DNA of 64,000 nucleotides from Chitinophagales bacterium (GCA_018401955.1 JAGYJT010000011.1:20097-84096); one strand, 5' to 3'. Counted from the first letter of the stretch, positions 16,164-24,929 are shown. Translations and numbers: made by a program. The notes: generated by a model not told the origin, from the letters alone.

Positions 16164-16197
16164 AAAAGCCCTATCATGCAAATGAGGGGGCTTTTTT
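16164..16197 (+). terminator. intrinsic terminator after rhlE
   Basis: AAAAGCCC (16164-16171) pairs with GGGCTTTT (16188-16195), with extra pairing inside (TCAT with ATGA), and is followed by a T run. It begins 11 nt after the helicase stop codon. Confidence 0.8.
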
Positions 16198-16280
16198 GGT
16201 TGGCTGCGCAGTTGATTTACTTAAACAGGTGATATTTATTAAAAGCTAAAATGGAGTGATTATTTATGAGTAAATTCAGT

Positions 16281-16302
16281 TAGTGCTAGTTTATTAGCAC
16301 TA
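16281..16302 (+). promoter_or_regulatory. inverted repeat, candidate operator
   Basis: TAGTGCTA (16281-16288) and TAGCACTA (16295-16302) are perfect inverted arms with a 6-nt spacer, ending 15 nt before the next ATG. The symmetry and position suit a dimeric repressor or an RNA hairpin near the start. I know of no regulator to assign. Confidence 0.4.
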
Positions 16303-16317
16303 CTAAATAATCAAATC

Positions 16318-16785
16318 ATGAACGATGCCCATTTACATCTAATTTTTAATCACTTGCCAATTGTAACACCCATAGTTGCTTTTTTAGTGTTGGTGGGTGG
16401 GTTTATTTTAAAATCGGATGTGACAAAGCGGGTAGGGCTGGCCATTTTTGTTTTGGGTGCGTTGATGGCTTTTCCAGCTGCTTTTACTGGCGACAATGCC
16501 GAAGATTTTGTGGAGGATAACATTGAGGTGAGCCATCAAATCGTGCATGAGCATGAAGAGGTTGCAGAAACCTTTACCATATTATCGTACGTACTTGGAG
16601 CGTTTGCATTGGTAGGGCTTTGGGCCAATTGGAAACAAAAAGCCTTTGCCAAGTATTTGGCCATAACCGTTTTGATTGGAAGTTTAGTGGTAATGTTTTT
16701 TGCACAGCGCACGGGTACTACTGGCGGCGAGATAAGGCATGAAGAGATTGGATCTGATTTTGTGCCAAGCAATACGGCACGGTAA
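16318..16785 (+). CDS. four-helix integral membrane protein (DUF2231-like)
   Basis: A 155-aa protein with four predicted transmembrane helices at about 13-32, 38-57, 86-104 and 112-129. The N-terminus (D-A-H-L-H-L-I-F-N-H-L-P) and a His-rich stretch at about 73-79 resemble DUF2231-type and related small redox membrane proteins, where paired His could bind heme. Heme binding is inference. The next gene, 58 nt on, encodes a lipid-anchored cytochrome c, which supports a redox role. Confidence 0.72.
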   Translation: MNDAHLHLIFNHLPIVTPIVAFLVLVGGFILKSDVTKRVGLAIFVLGALMAFPAAFTGDNAEDFVEDNIEVSHQIVHEHEEVAETFTILSYVLGAFALVGLWANWKQKAFAKYLAITVLIGSLVVMFFAQRTGTTGGEIRHEEIGSDFVPSNTAR

Positions 16786-16843
16786 ATATCAACTTTTCCG
16801 GATTAAGTCTGTTAGATGATTTTGCGAAGGTAAACTAGAAACT

Positions 16844-17173
16844 ATGAAAAACTATGTTGCAATTATATGCTTGCTTTTGACTGTTGGGTGCGCTTCATAC
16901 AAAGCCGTTATGCCCACCCAGGCGGATGTTGATAGAATGGCAGCAACCTATCCTAATCTTGATTTAGCGGAGCTTAACCAAGGCAAGATGCTGTTTGAGA
17001 AGAACTGCGGCAATTGCCACGGGTTGAAAAATCCGGCAAAGAAAGACGCGGAAGGTTGGGGTAAAACTGTACCGCGTATGGCAGCCAAGATGAAAAAGAA
17101 AGGGGAGGTGCTAACCCAAAAAGACCAAGAACTGATTATCCGCTTTTTGGTGACGATGGGAGCCAAAGAATAG
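16844..17173 (+). CDS. lipid-anchored monoheme cytochrome c
   Basis: A 109-aa lipoprotein with a lipobox (T-V-G-C16) and one c-type heme site, C55-G-N-C58-H59. Met79 or Met83 is a candidate sixth ligand. The mature domain is short, typical of small class I cytochromes that shuttle electrons in the periplasm. It probably works with the membrane protein encoded just upstream. Its gene converges on the next with a 21-nt gap. Confidence 0.88.
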   Translation: MKNYVAIICLLLTVGCASYKAVMPTQADVDRMAATYPNLDLAELNQGKMLFEKNCGNCHGLKNPAKKDAEGWGKTVPRMAAKMKKKGEVLTQKDQELIIRFLVTMGAKE

Positions 17174-17194
17174 GTTGATTTTACATAAAGAACA

Positions 17195-17848
17195 TCATTC
17201 TTCGGGGAAGTTCAAATCCCAAATTTTCTTGCGTAATGCACCAATCTCGCGATTTCTGGTATTGATAATGATGGTATCGTTATCTATCTTTTCAATCAAC
17301 CCTTCAAAGGTATCCATACTAGTAGCCGAGGTGTAATCGGGCAATTGCGAATCAAAAATTGAGAAGGAATAAATTTTCTCCCATTTACTATCGACGTATG
17401 AGTAAATGTAGCATGTATTGGTACTGCTCCAGTCGGCCCAATCAACCACAAAGCTAATCTCATCAATACCATCACCATTTAGGTCGCCCTCATTTTTGAG
17501 GTAAGCTAACCCAAATTGTTGGTTTAAATTGCTTATTTCCAATGTGTCTAGCTTACCGTTGGGGTCAATCAATAAGCATAATGGTTGGGTTTGCAACGTA
17601 AGTGCAACTAAAGTGTCATACTCTTTGCCTTGTAAAGTTTTCGGCAATGTGCGACTATCCACGGAGCTGATGTACTTTTCCAGTAAAGTATCAATAGCTC
17701 CATCGCCATCAAAATCTCCAGTAATCGTAAAACTAAAGTTTTCATAATCATTCTCTTCATCTATGAGCTTTGCATTTGTTTCTGTATCGGAACAACCAAT
17801 TGCAACAAGCATTATCAGTGCGAGAAAACTAAACCATATTTTAAGCAT
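17195..17848 (-). CDS. lipoprotein with Asp-rich calcium-loop motifs (VCBS/FG-GAP-like)
   Basis: A 217-aa lipoprotein from ATG 17848 (M-L-K-I-W-F), with lipobox V-A-I-G-C. A longer frame to 17989 would place the start upstream of the promoter at 17895-17902 and bury the signal peptide, so it is rejected. Two Asp-rich loops (D-F-D-G-D-G-A-I-D and D-L-N-G-D-G-I-D-E) match the calcium-binding loops of FG-GAP/VCBS repeats. No catalytic motif is seen. Function is unknown; it is likely an envelope protein. Confidence 0.78.
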   Translation of the reverse strand: MLKIWFSFLALIMLVAIGCSDTETNAKLIDEENDYENFSFTITGDFDGDGAIDTLLEKYISSVDSRTLPKTLQGKEYDTLVALTLQTQPLCLLIDPNGKLDTLEISNLNQQFGLAYLKNEGDLNGDGIDEISFVVDWADWSSTNTCYIYSYVDSKWEKIYSFSIFDSQLPDYTSATSMDTFEGLIEKIDNDTIIINTRNREIGALRKKIWDLNFPEE

Positions 17849-17894
17849 AATACTATTTGAAAGGATTGAACTAATTACAATTGGGCCTAAAATA

Positions 17895-17902
17895 CAAACG
17901 TA
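17895..17902 (-). promoter_or_regulatory. candidate -7 element for the VCBS-like lipoprotein
   Basis: TACGTTTG on the minus strand matches TAnnTTTG. No clear TTG lies at the usual distance upstream. The transcript would start near 17888, about 40 nt before ATG 17848. Confidence 0.4.
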
Positions 17903-18116
17903 GTGTTCTTTGTGCTTAATCTTCTTATTATTTGGGGTAAAATGTATTTGGATGCGCACATTACCACAACGTGCACAAAGGTTACCCAAAGGGTATTAAT
18001 TAAAATGTTTGAGCTTTATATTCCTTCAAATGCTTGTGGTTAGCAATCCTGTTTATTTAATCCATTTTAGTTTATTCCTTTTGAAACCATTTTTGGGCCA
18101 TGTAGCTTTACACCGT

Positions 18117-19964
18117 ATGTCCATATTCAATTTCTTCTCAAGGCCCGTTAAGGGCAATGATGACCAACCACCCGTAAAAGACCAGTTTAGGGCACTCAAA
18201 AACCTACTGCCATTTTTCAAGATGGTGTGGCAAACCAGCCAGGGGCTTACTTTGGCAAGCATCATTTTGCGCTTGTCGCGTGCTGCATTGCCATTGTCAA
18301 TGCTATATGTGGGCAAATTGATTATTGATAAGGTAATTTGGCACGTTAACAACAATACCGATAACCTATCAGACCTATACCTGCTTGTCGGCATTGAAAT
18401 GGCTTTGGTAGTGGCTTCGGAGCTATTGAGCAGGGCCATTATTCTAGCGGATAGCTTGTTGGGCGATAAGTTCTCGAATGCTAGCTCGGTGCAGCTCATT
18501 AAACACGCCGCTACCCTCGACTTATGGCAGTTTGAAGATCCTACCTTTTATGATAAACTGGAGCGCGCCCGCAGGCAAACCGTTGGCCGCGTAATGCTTA
18601 TCTCGCAGGTAATGTCGCAGTTTCAAGATGTAATTACCATCCTCTTTTTGGCTGGCGGTTTGGTGGCTTACAACCCATGGCTGCTGCTGTTGTTGGTGGT
18701 GGCCGTGATACCGTCATTTATTGGTGAGAGCTACTTTAATGAGCGTTCTTATTCCCTTTCCCGCAGTTGGACACCCGAACGCCGCGAACTGGATTATCTG
18801 CGCTTTATTGGCGCCAGCGACGAAACGGCTAAAGAAATCAAGATTTTCGACCTTTCAGATTTTCTGGCGGACCGTTTCAAACGCTTATCCGATAGATACT
18901 ACGAAACCAACAAGAAGCTAACCATTCAGCGGGCAGCATGGGGCAGTGCACTATCATTCTTGGGTACGGCTGCATACTACGGGGCATATGTGTTTATCAT
19001 TTTGCAAGCCGTAGCTACCATTATTACTATTGGTAGCCTTACCTTTTTGGCGGGTTCCTTTAACCAAATGCGGAACATTCTGCAAGGCGTAATGAGCCGA
19101 TTTAGCCAAATAGCCGAGGGTGCGCTTTATCTGCAAGACTTGTTTGATTTCCTGGCCATCCGCCCGAATGTGCCGTTTGATAAAAAGGGTTTGCCCGTGC
19201 CACAGCCCATACAGCAAGGGTTTACGTTTGAGAATGTTGGCTTTAAATACCTAAACAGCGAACGCTGGGCCTTGCGCCATGTGTCTTTCCATTTGAATGC
19301 CGGCGAAAAGCTGGCCTTAGTAGGAGAGAATGGTGCTGGGAAGACTACATTGGTTAAACTACTGGCCCGCCTTTACGAACCCGTGGAAGGCAGGATACTA
19401 CTAGATGGCATTGACATTAGGGTATATGACATAAGCCAGCTCCGCAGGGAAATTGGTGTAATATTCCAAGACTATGTGAAATTCCAAATGAATGTTTCCG
19501 AAAATATAGCCGTAGGGCGCATTGATGCGCGAGAAGATAAGCCCCGCATTGAAACCTCAGCCCAAAAGAGCCTCGCTGATGCGGTGATAGCCAAATTCCC
19601 GGATAAGTACGGGCAAATGCTCGGTAAGCGCTTTAGCAAGGGCGTGGAGCTATCTGGCGGCGAGTGGCAAAAGATTGCCCTGGCCCGTGCCTACATGGGC
19701 AATGCACAGCTATTGATATTGGATGAACCCACAAGCGCCCTTGATGCTCGTGCTGAAAACGAAGTATTTCTTCGCTTTGCAGAGTTGATTGAAGGCCGCA
19801 CGGCGGTATTGATATCGCACCGTTTCTCCACCGTACGTATGGCCGATAGGATAATGCTGCTAGAAGGCGGTGAGTTGAAAGAACTTGGCAGCCACGAAGA
19901 ACTTCTTGCTTTGGATGGTAAATATGCCGAGTTGTTTAATCTGCAGGCACGTGGGTATGTGTAA
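18117..19964 (+). CDS. ABC exporter, fused permease and ATPase
   Basis: A 615-aa half-transporter from ATG 18117 (M-S-I-F-N-F-F); the longer frame needs TTG at 18009 and has an atypical hydrophobic lead. Residues about 45-340 form the six-helix exporter domain. The ATPase has Walker A (G-E-N-G-A-G-K-T-T at about 403-411), the signature L-S-G-G-E (about 512-516), Walker B (L-L-I-L-D-E-P) and the switch His in L-I-S-H-R. It should work as a homodimer exporting lipids, peptides or drugs. The cargo is not identifiable and no cognate maturation gene adjoins it. Confidence 0.9.
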   Translation: MSIFNFFSRPVKGNDDQPPVKDQFRALKNLLPFFKMVWQTSQGLTLASIILRLSRAALPLSMLYVGKLIIDKVIWHVNNNTDNLSDLYLLVGIEMALVVASELLSRAIILADSLLGDKFSNASSVQLIKHAATLDLWQFEDPTFYDKLERARRQTVGRVMLISQVMSQFQDVITILFLAGGLVAYNPWLLLLLVVAVIPSFIGESYFNERSYSLSRSWTPERRELDYLRFIGASDETAKEIKIFDLSDFLADRFKRLSDRYYETNKKLTIQRAAWGSALSFLGTAAYYGAYVFIILQAVATIITIGSLTFLAGSFNQMRNILQGVMSRFSQIAEGALYLQDLFDFLAIRPNVPFDKKGLPVPQPIQQGFTFENVGFKYLNSERWALRHVSFHLNAGEKLALVGENGAGKTTLVKLLARLYEPVEGRILLDGIDIRVYDISQLRREIGVIFQDYVKFQMNVSENIAVGRIDAREDKPRIETSAQKSLADAVIAKFPDKYGQMLGKRFSKGVELSGGEWQKIALARAYMGNAQLLILDEPTSALDARAENEVFLRFAELIEGRTAVLISHRFSTVRMADRIMLLEGGELKELGSHEELLALDGKYAELFNLQARGYV

Positions 19965-19990
19965 TGTTACCTATGTATCGTTGTGTTCGT

Positions 19991-20067
19991 AGCGGTAATT
20001 TTTCGTTGCGTTCTTTGCGGTTAATTTCGTATTGTGTGTTTTAACCGCAACGTGCGCAACGAACGCT
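19991..20067. repeat. imperfect inverted repeat (REP-like) between convergent genes
   Basis: Arms 20004-20024 and 20041-20061 match at 18 of 21 positions as inverted copies, with similarity extending outward (GCGTTC-like blocks). The unit lies between the ABC exporter and the convergent membrane protein gene. It could form a two-way terminator or belong to a dispersed palindromic repeat family. There is no T-tract. Confidence 0.6.
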
Positions 20068-20078
20068 AAGAAATAGTC

Positions 20079-20831
20079 TTACTTGATCAACTTAAACAAA
20101 TACGCGAACACCAGAAACGGCATATAAGCCATACCGATTTCGATTAAGGTATCAAAGGAGAGCGCGATAAACTCGATAACAGGAGTGGCCCTAACGGGAT
20201 TCTCGAAGGTACCCATTTCAATCCAACGGGTGTTGGCCGAAAACTCTGATATATTCCATACCAAGGCTATACTTACCATCACCAAATACATATACAGCGC
20301 CCGTTTATGGGCTAGGGGAGTAGCCTTAAATTTGCCCCACCATAGGGTAAGTGCCAATGCCCCAAATAGCAAGAACAACCCAATAGGGTTGAGCATATCG
20401 CGCCTAGAGAGCACATCGCCGCCAACATCTCTTATAGGTTGGGCCTGCGCCAACGATTGAATGGAAATCCCACCCAAAACAAATGCCAAAAATACCCCAA
20501 ACAGCACGCGCTCCTTACCTTTAGCCATCAAACCATCTGCAAAAAAGATGCCCATTACTGCTATCAAAGCCCCCTCGAAACCACCGCGCAACAAGGCTTG
20601 CATAAACGATGAGATTGGGCTGCCAAACAAAAATGCGTCCTTAATATCACGGATGCCCATCAATTGCAAAAACCACTCTACGCTAAACCAAACCAAAAAG
20701 CCGATGGCATATACCCATACATAGTCCAGCTTTTTATGGCGGAACCAGAAATATAAAGCCAAAAATGCGCCAATGAGAGCGCCAATAAGCTTAAAATCGT
20801 AATCGGAGCCGAAGTCCCCATCCCGAATCAT
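20079..20831 (-). CDS. polytopic membrane protein of unknown function
   Basis: A 250-aa protein from ATG 20831 (M-I-R-D-G-D-F-G); the open frame reaches a TTG at 20849. It has about seven hydrophobic segments and short loops. I recognise no transporter or enzyme motif. It lies alone between a convergent ABC exporter and a divergent L,D-transpeptidase, so context gives no firm clue. Confidence is high that it is a real membrane gene and nil for function. Confidence 0.75.
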   Translation of the reverse strand: MIRDGDFGSDYDFKLIGALIGAFLALYFWFRHKKLDYVWVYAIGFLVWFSVEWFLQLMGIRDIKDAFLFGSPISSFMQALLRGGFEGALIAVMGIFFADGLMAKGKERVLFGVFLAFVLGGISIQSLAQAQPIRDVGGDVLSRRDMLNPIGLFLLFGALALTLWWGKFKATPLAHKRALYMYLVMVSIALVWNISEFSANTRWIEMGTFENPVRATPVIEFIALSFDTLIEIGMAYMPFLVFAYLFKLIK

Positions 20832-20954
20832 AAAGACCGTTGCTAGCAAAAATTGTTGGTTTTAGCATTAATTGTAATTAGCTTAAAGATATAATAGTTT
20901 ACACTAATCGCTCACAAAGTTTCGTTATATCCACTCAACAACCATTCTCAATAC

Positions 20955-21533
20955 GTGAAAAGGGCTTTCAATCTCATTGCCACTATACTGCTTATAAGCG
21001 TTAGCTGGTTATCATGTTTCGATAACTCAACACAACAAACGCGCAATGATAAACCAATCCAAAATATTATTGATTCGTTAGGGTTAACCAATCAAGAGAT
21101 TTGGCTGTATGTAAATAAAAGCGATTATTTGCTAAGTGTTTATATTGATAGCCAAATACTTAAGAGCTACCCTGTAGTGTTGGGCTTTAACCCTTTTGAT
21201 GATAAAATGAAAGAAGGGGATGGGTGTACACCTGAGGGGACTTTTGAGTTGATAGACCTATACCCACATGCTAAATGGAGCAAATTTATGTGGATTGGTT
21301 ACCCAAATGATGAGAGCTGGAGGAAATTTGAAGCCAACAAAGCAGTTGGCCTAATTGCCGATAGTGATAAAATAGGCGGTGAAATAGGTATTCATGGCGT
21401 TCCAGAGGGAATGGATGCCCTGATTGACGTAGGTAAAAACTGGACTTTGGGCTGCATTTCACTAAAAAACAAAGACGTTGACGAGATATACACCGTATGC
21501 AAGAAAAGCACAAAAGTAGTAATTGTGAAATAG
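20955..21533 (+). CDS. lipoprotein L,D-transpeptidase (YkuD family)
   Basis: A 192-aa enzyme starting at GTG 20955 (M-K-R-A-F-N). The signal peptide ends in a lipobox-like S-W-L-S-C21. The YkuD catalytic pattern is present: His147 in G-I-H-G, then Cys167 in T-L-G-C-I-S-L-K-N. The family makes 3-3 crosslinks in peptidoglycan or links proteins to it, with the Cys attacking the L-Lys/DAP-D-Ala bond. In the canonical motif H-G-x(14-20)-S-x-G-C-h-R/N the Ser is Thr here, a mild departure. It acts in the periplasm. Confidence 0.87.
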   Translation: MKRAFNLIATILLISVSWLSCFDNSTQQTRNDKPIQNIIDSLGLTNQEIWLYVNKSDYLLSVYIDSQILKSYPVVLGFNPFDDKMKEGDGCTPEGTFELIDLYPHAKWSKFMWIGYPNDESWRKFEANKAVGLIADSDKIGGEIGIHGVPEGMDALIDVGKNWTLGCISLKNKDVDEIYTVCKKSTKVVIVK

Positions 21534-21551
21534 TGGCATAAAAGGACCCAA

Positions 21552-22511
21552 TCACCTATTAACCTGCATTGCCGCTTCCTCTAAGCGCTTCCGTTTATTG
21601 TATTCAATACTTACGTTCAGCTCAAAACCAATCAATAAGGCCATGGTGTTCAGGTAAATCCATATTTGCAAGGCCACAACGGCCCATATAGAGCCATAGA
21701 GCGTATTGGTTTGTACAAACTTATTTACAAACAACGAGAAGATAATGGAAATGGCAATGGAAATAATCGTTGCCAATAATGAACCTGGGGTGAGGAAACG
21801 CCATTTCTTGTTCATAGCCGGACCATAATAGTATATCAACGAAATGGAGTTGAGAAACAACAAGATGATGATTGCATATTTAAGCGTGGTAAAAAGAAAT
21901 ACGTTGAGTAGGTTGAGTATGTGAAAGCTTTCTAAGAGCATCACAATTAATTGATTGCCGGCCACAATAAGCGCTAATGAGAATACCATCATCACTAACA
22001 ATAGCACTGTTAATTTAAGCGCAGTAAAGCGTTTAGCAATGCCACTTCGTGCCCTAAATACCTCGCTAAAACTTTGGCTGCGATCAAATGAGCTCATTAT
22101 ACTCATCATCCCATTACTTGATATGAATATTGCCAAAAAGAATACCAACGACAACATATCAACCCTGCGGCGTACCACAATGTCTTCAATAATGTTGTTC
22201 AGCAGCGTACTGGTGCCATGTGGTAGTATTTCTTGCATTATACCAACCAGTGTTTCTTGTAGGTTGGCAATGGGCAAATAGGCAATTACCGAAAGCAAGA
22301 ACATTAATGCCGGAAACAAAGCCAAAAAGAAAGTGAATGCCGTGCCCTTGGCCATCATGGTCACGGTTTCTTGCTTCATATCGCTCAAAAAATAGCGAGC
22401 CACATCATAAATAGGTACATCATCAAACCCGGGAAAGGAGTGATTCTTAGAAAATGCTAAGAGCTTTTGGGCTGCTGGCACCCTATGTATTATTGTCCTT
22501 ATCAAACCCAT
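21552..22511 (-). CDS. YihY/BrkB-family inner membrane protein
   Basis: A 319-aa protein with about six transmembrane helices. It has features of the YihY/BrkB family (once called RNase BN): the E-T-V-T-M-M-A-K-G-T-A-F-T-F-F-L-A-L-F-P segment before the first helix and the polar Y-Y-x-G-P-A loop. The family's role is unsettled. The gene overlaps the stop of the upstream thioesterase gene by one base (TAATG), so the two are translationally coupled. Confidence 0.87.
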   Translation of the reverse strand: MGLIRTIIHRVPAAQKLLAFSKNHSFPGFDDVPIYDVARYFLSDMKQETVTMMAKGTAFTFFLALFPALMFLLSVIAYLPIANLQETLVGIMQEILPHGTSTLLNNIIEDIVVRRRVDMLSLVFFLAIFISSNGMMSIMSSFDRSQSFSEVFRARSGIAKRFTALKLTVLLLVMMVFSLALIVAGNQLIVMLLESFHILNLLNVFLFTTLKYAIIILLFLNSISLIYYYGPAMNKKWRFLTPGSLLATIISIAISIIFSLFVNKFVQTNTLYGSIWAVVALQIWIYLNTMALLIGFELNVSIEYNKRKRLEEAAMQVNR

Positions 22512-22924
22512 TAATTTGTATTGAAATGTGGCAGCAGTGCCTCAATTAGCTCATTAGTTGCACTACAAGGCTTCCTGGTTGCCCCATGTACAAACATCAA
22601 TTTTGTCTCACCTTCATTTATCAGTCTACCTTCCTCATTAAATATTTTGGTATGGAATGTCATGCTTCTGCTCGGCATTTCAAGCACATAGCTTACCACC
22701 TTCAAAAGTTCGTCATAGTTGGCGGGTCCTTTGTACCTTACCTTCATTTCTGCCACGGGCATCATAATGCCGCTTGCTTCCAGTTTTTTATAACTTATCC
22801 CTAATGATTTTATCGCCTCGGTTCTGCCCTGCTCATAGTATAGGCTATAATTACCATAGTATACATAGCCCATTTGGTCTGTTTCTCCGTACCTTACGCG
22901 TATATATGTAGTATGTTCAAACAT
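22511..22924 (-). CDS. YbgC-type acyl-CoA thioesterase (hotdog fold)
   Basis: A 137-aa thioesterase from ATG 22924 (M-F-E-H-T-T), which gives the usual family length; the longer frame to 23002 adds an unrelated lead. The active-site block R-V-R-Y-G-E-T-D-Q-M-G-Y-V has the catalytic Asp16, and Y-Y-G-N-Y and E31 follow in family positions. It hydrolyses short or aromatic acyl-CoA thioesters. It is coupled to the YihY-like gene downstream. Confidence 0.88.
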   Translation of the reverse strand: MFEHTTYIRVRYGETDQMGYVYYGNYSLYYEQGRTEAIKSLGISYKKLEASGIMMPVAEMKVRYKGPANYDELLKVVSYVLEMPSRSMTFHTKIFNEEGRLINEGETKLMFVHGATRKPCSATNELIEALLPHFNTN

Positions 22925-22996
22925 CTTAAATGGCGTAATTTGCCTATTGCATACTTTGCAAACCTGCAATAAAGATAAAAAACCTGTTAACAAGTC

Positions 22997-23025
22997 TTGC
23001 ATTTGGGTTATTGGTATTATTATTG
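22997..23025 (+). promoter_or_regulatory. candidate promoter of the eight-cysteine protein gene
   Basis: TTG (22997-22999), an 18-nt spacer and TATTATTG (23018-23025), one mismatch from TAnnTTTG. The start point near 23031 would leave about 20 nt before ATG 23051, in favour of that start over 22997. Confidence 0.35.
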
Positions 23026-23050
23026 CACAGCCTCATCCAAAAATGATAAC

Positions 23051-23650
23051 ATGAAAAAAAGTGCGTTACTGCTTGGTTTGCTTTGCCTTTTATCGGTAAG
23101 CAATGTTTTTGCCCAAAAAAACAAATCTGACAAGAAGCAGCGTAAAGAGTTTTTGGATATGGCAATACCTGTATGTGTTGTTCAAATGGATAGCGACACA
23201 TCTATTAACGGCTTTGCGCAAACGGTAAATACTAAAGGATACTGTACCTGTATGCTTGAGAACCTATTTGACAAATACTCTTTAACGGAGTTGGGTCAAA
23301 TGTTTGTAAATAAAGATGAATCGGAAATGATGATGTCATTTTTTGATGATAAAGCAAACTACTCGAGCACCTTGGAGTGTATGCGTAATAATATAAAAGA
23401 TGAGGTAGCAATGAAAGCTTTTATACTAAATGGTGCATTTGGTGTGGAGAATTGCAGAAAGAGCCTTAAAGAGAGCGGACTGTATGAGGAATTAAACGCT
23501 GATGGCTATTGCAGTTGCATGCAGCAACGGCTAGCGCAAGAGTTTACCTTTGAAGAGATTTTGGCAGAGACCTATAACGAAAATGGTAAAGTAAGTTATA
23601 AACTTGGTATAATGGCCATGGAGTGTATGCTAGCCAATACCAAGGAGTAA
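23051..23650 (+). CDS. secreted protein with duplicated four-cysteine unit
   Basis: A 199-aa protein from ATG 23051 (M-K-K-S-A-L-L-L), signal peptide about 1-21 (V-F-A-Q). The mature part has eight cysteines in two like sets: 42, 65, 67, 110 and 135, 154, 156, 192. Each set reads C-x18..22-C-x-C-M-x35..42-C, with a shared G-Y-C-[ST]-C-M core. This points to an internal duplication, probably held by disulfides in the periplasm. A metal or cofactor role for the C-x-C pairs is possible but unproven. I recognise no named function. Confidence 0.78.
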   Translation: MKKSALLLGLLCLLSVSNVFAQKNKSDKKQRKEFLDMAIPVCVVQMDSDTSINGFAQTVNTKGYCTCMLENLFDKYSLTELGQMFVNKDESEMMMSFFDDKANYSSTLECMRNNIKDEVAMKAFILNGAFGVENCRKSLKESGLYEELNADGYCSCMQQRLAQEFTFEEILAETYNENGKVSYKLGIMAMECMLANTKE

Positions 23651-23665
23651 TAGGTGCGTAAATGG

Positions 23666-24265
23666 TTAATGGTTATCCCTTATAAATGTTGTTGGGTTAA
23701 GGTATCCAGTAGTATCCAATGAGTATCCGCCACCAAGTGGCAAGCTTGCTTTGCTGCGTATTTCTAAGTGCAGATGTGCATAATAATGACCATGAGCATC
23801 GCCAATAGTACCAATCGGTTCACCCTTTTCTACCCAGGTATCTTTTTTGCTAAAAATTTCATTTAAATGGGCGTACAACGATTCCACAGCTGGTGCATTA
23901 AGATGTTCTTTAGGTAGAAAGTGCACAATACGAACAACATTACCCCATCCACCATACAAATCCTCGGCTTGGGTAATATACCCACTAGCTATTGCAAAAA
24001 CAGTGTCACCCAGGTCGGTGTTGCCGCCACCGGTTCCGTTCCAGTCATCTCCCAAGTGGTTGTTTTTACCGAAGCCTTGCGCATTGTAATATCCTTTGCT
24101 GGTGCCGTTGACGCCCACTGGATAATCAAATTGTAGCGCCCATATGGTATCAGTTGGCATTAAAGTGGTTATGGTAGTAGCGGCCTCATTTTTGTTGGCA
24201 GGCTGCTCATTACTATCAGTGGTGCAGCCCAAACAGAATAGCAGTAAAGCAAATAACCAGTGCAT
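23666..24265 (-). CDS. M23-family (LytM-like) peptidase lipoprotein
   Basis: A 199-aa lipoprotein (lipobox F-C-L-G-C14) with a zinc peptidase domain at about 68-190. Zinc ligands and catalytic residues are visible: His70 and Asp74 in N-H-L-G-D-D, His133 in Y-A-H-L, and H164-L-H166. M23 enzymes cut peptide bridges in peptidoglycan. All key residues are present, so activity is likely, unlike degenerate LytM activators such as EnvC. It lies 4 nt downstream of an unknown lipoprotein gene in the same operon. Confidence 0.88.
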   Translation of the reverse strand: MHWLFALLLFCLGCTTDSNEQPANKNEAATTITTLMPTDTIWALQFDYPVGVNGTSKGYYNAQGFGKNNHLGDDWNGTGGGNTDLGDTVFAIASGYITQAEDLYGGWGNVVRIVHFLPKEHLNAPAVESLYAHLNEIFSKKDTWVEKGEPIGTIGDAHGHYYAHLHLEIRSKASLPLGGGYSLDTTGYLNPTTFIRDNH

Positions 24266-24269
24266 CTTT

Positions 24270-24929
24270 CTATTTAAATGGCATCCTTATGCGGCCAGAC
24301 AATTGTATTGTATCCGTTGCCAAAGTATCCGTTAGCAGCGCATTCATTTCAAACCGAGTAATGCACTCACCATCAGTTACACCTTCTATTTCTAAAGGTT
24401 GAAAACCATATCCGCCAATTTGCCAGTTGCTCACCAGCAAGTAGCTTTCGTAGCTGTAGTTGGCATTGCTGCTAAAGGTTATATTGGTTACAACAGATAC
24501 AGTATCTTGCAAGCTACTGCCCAAGCGATGAAAGTTGCTATCCAATATAGCGCAAATATTTTCTGGCGTAATGGTTCTGTTCATATCAGCACCATTAATC
24601 GAGGTCTCAATTAAACTTTCTGGAGCAAAGAAAAACAAATCGAATTGCAAGCTTCCAGCTGCAGTATCCCCATTTTGCAAATGTAGCTTTGTACTTACAC
24701 TTGAAAAACGAAAACCAAGCGTAACATCATCGGCTACGTTTTGGGTAGTGGTATCAATTATCACTTCCCAATCAGCGCAAGGGGCCAAGGTGTTATAGTC
24801 AGTTGAAACGATTCTGATATCAGCCCAAAAAGTGTCGCTTTGGCAATTAGGTGCTTCCGTTTTGGTGCAGCTTGCCGCCAAAATCAATAAACAAAAAGGC
24901 AATAAGGTAATTATCTTGTTCTTCATCAT
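24270..24929 (-). CDS. lipoprotein of unknown function, operon with M23 peptidase
   Basis: A 219-aa lipoprotein from ATG 24929 (M-M-K-N-K-I); ATG 24926 is equally possible. The signal peptide ends in L-A-A-S-C. Four further cysteines follow. The mature part looks beta-rich, with no recognised domain. Its stop lies 4 nt before the M23 peptidase start, so the two are cotranscribed and it may help locate or control that hydrolase (inference). Confidence 0.75.
   Translation of the reverse strand: MMKNKIITLLPFCLLILAASCTKTEAPNCQSDTFWADIRIVSTDYNTLAPCADWEVIIDTTTQNVADDVTLGFRFSSVSTKLHLQNGDTAAGSLQFDLFFFAPESLIETSINGADMNRTITPENICAILDSNFHRLGSSLQDTVSVVTNITFSSNANYSYESYLLVSNWQIGGYGFQPLEIEGVTDGECITRFEMNALLTDTLATDTIQLSGRIRMPFK

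Noticed and set aside
17849..17989. Longer N-terminus for the VCBS-like lipoprotein, with a C-x-x-C pair
   Set aside because: It overlaps the candidate promoter and would place the signal peptide internally.
18009..18116. TTG-started 36-residue N-terminal extension of the ABC exporter
   Set aside because: It is a hydrophobic segment not seen in the family; ATG 18117 gives a normal N-terminus.
20955..21533. Inactive YkuD protein because the S-x-G-C motif reads T-L-G-C
   Set aside because: The His and Cys are both kept and Thr for Ser occurs within the family, so loss of activity is not supported.
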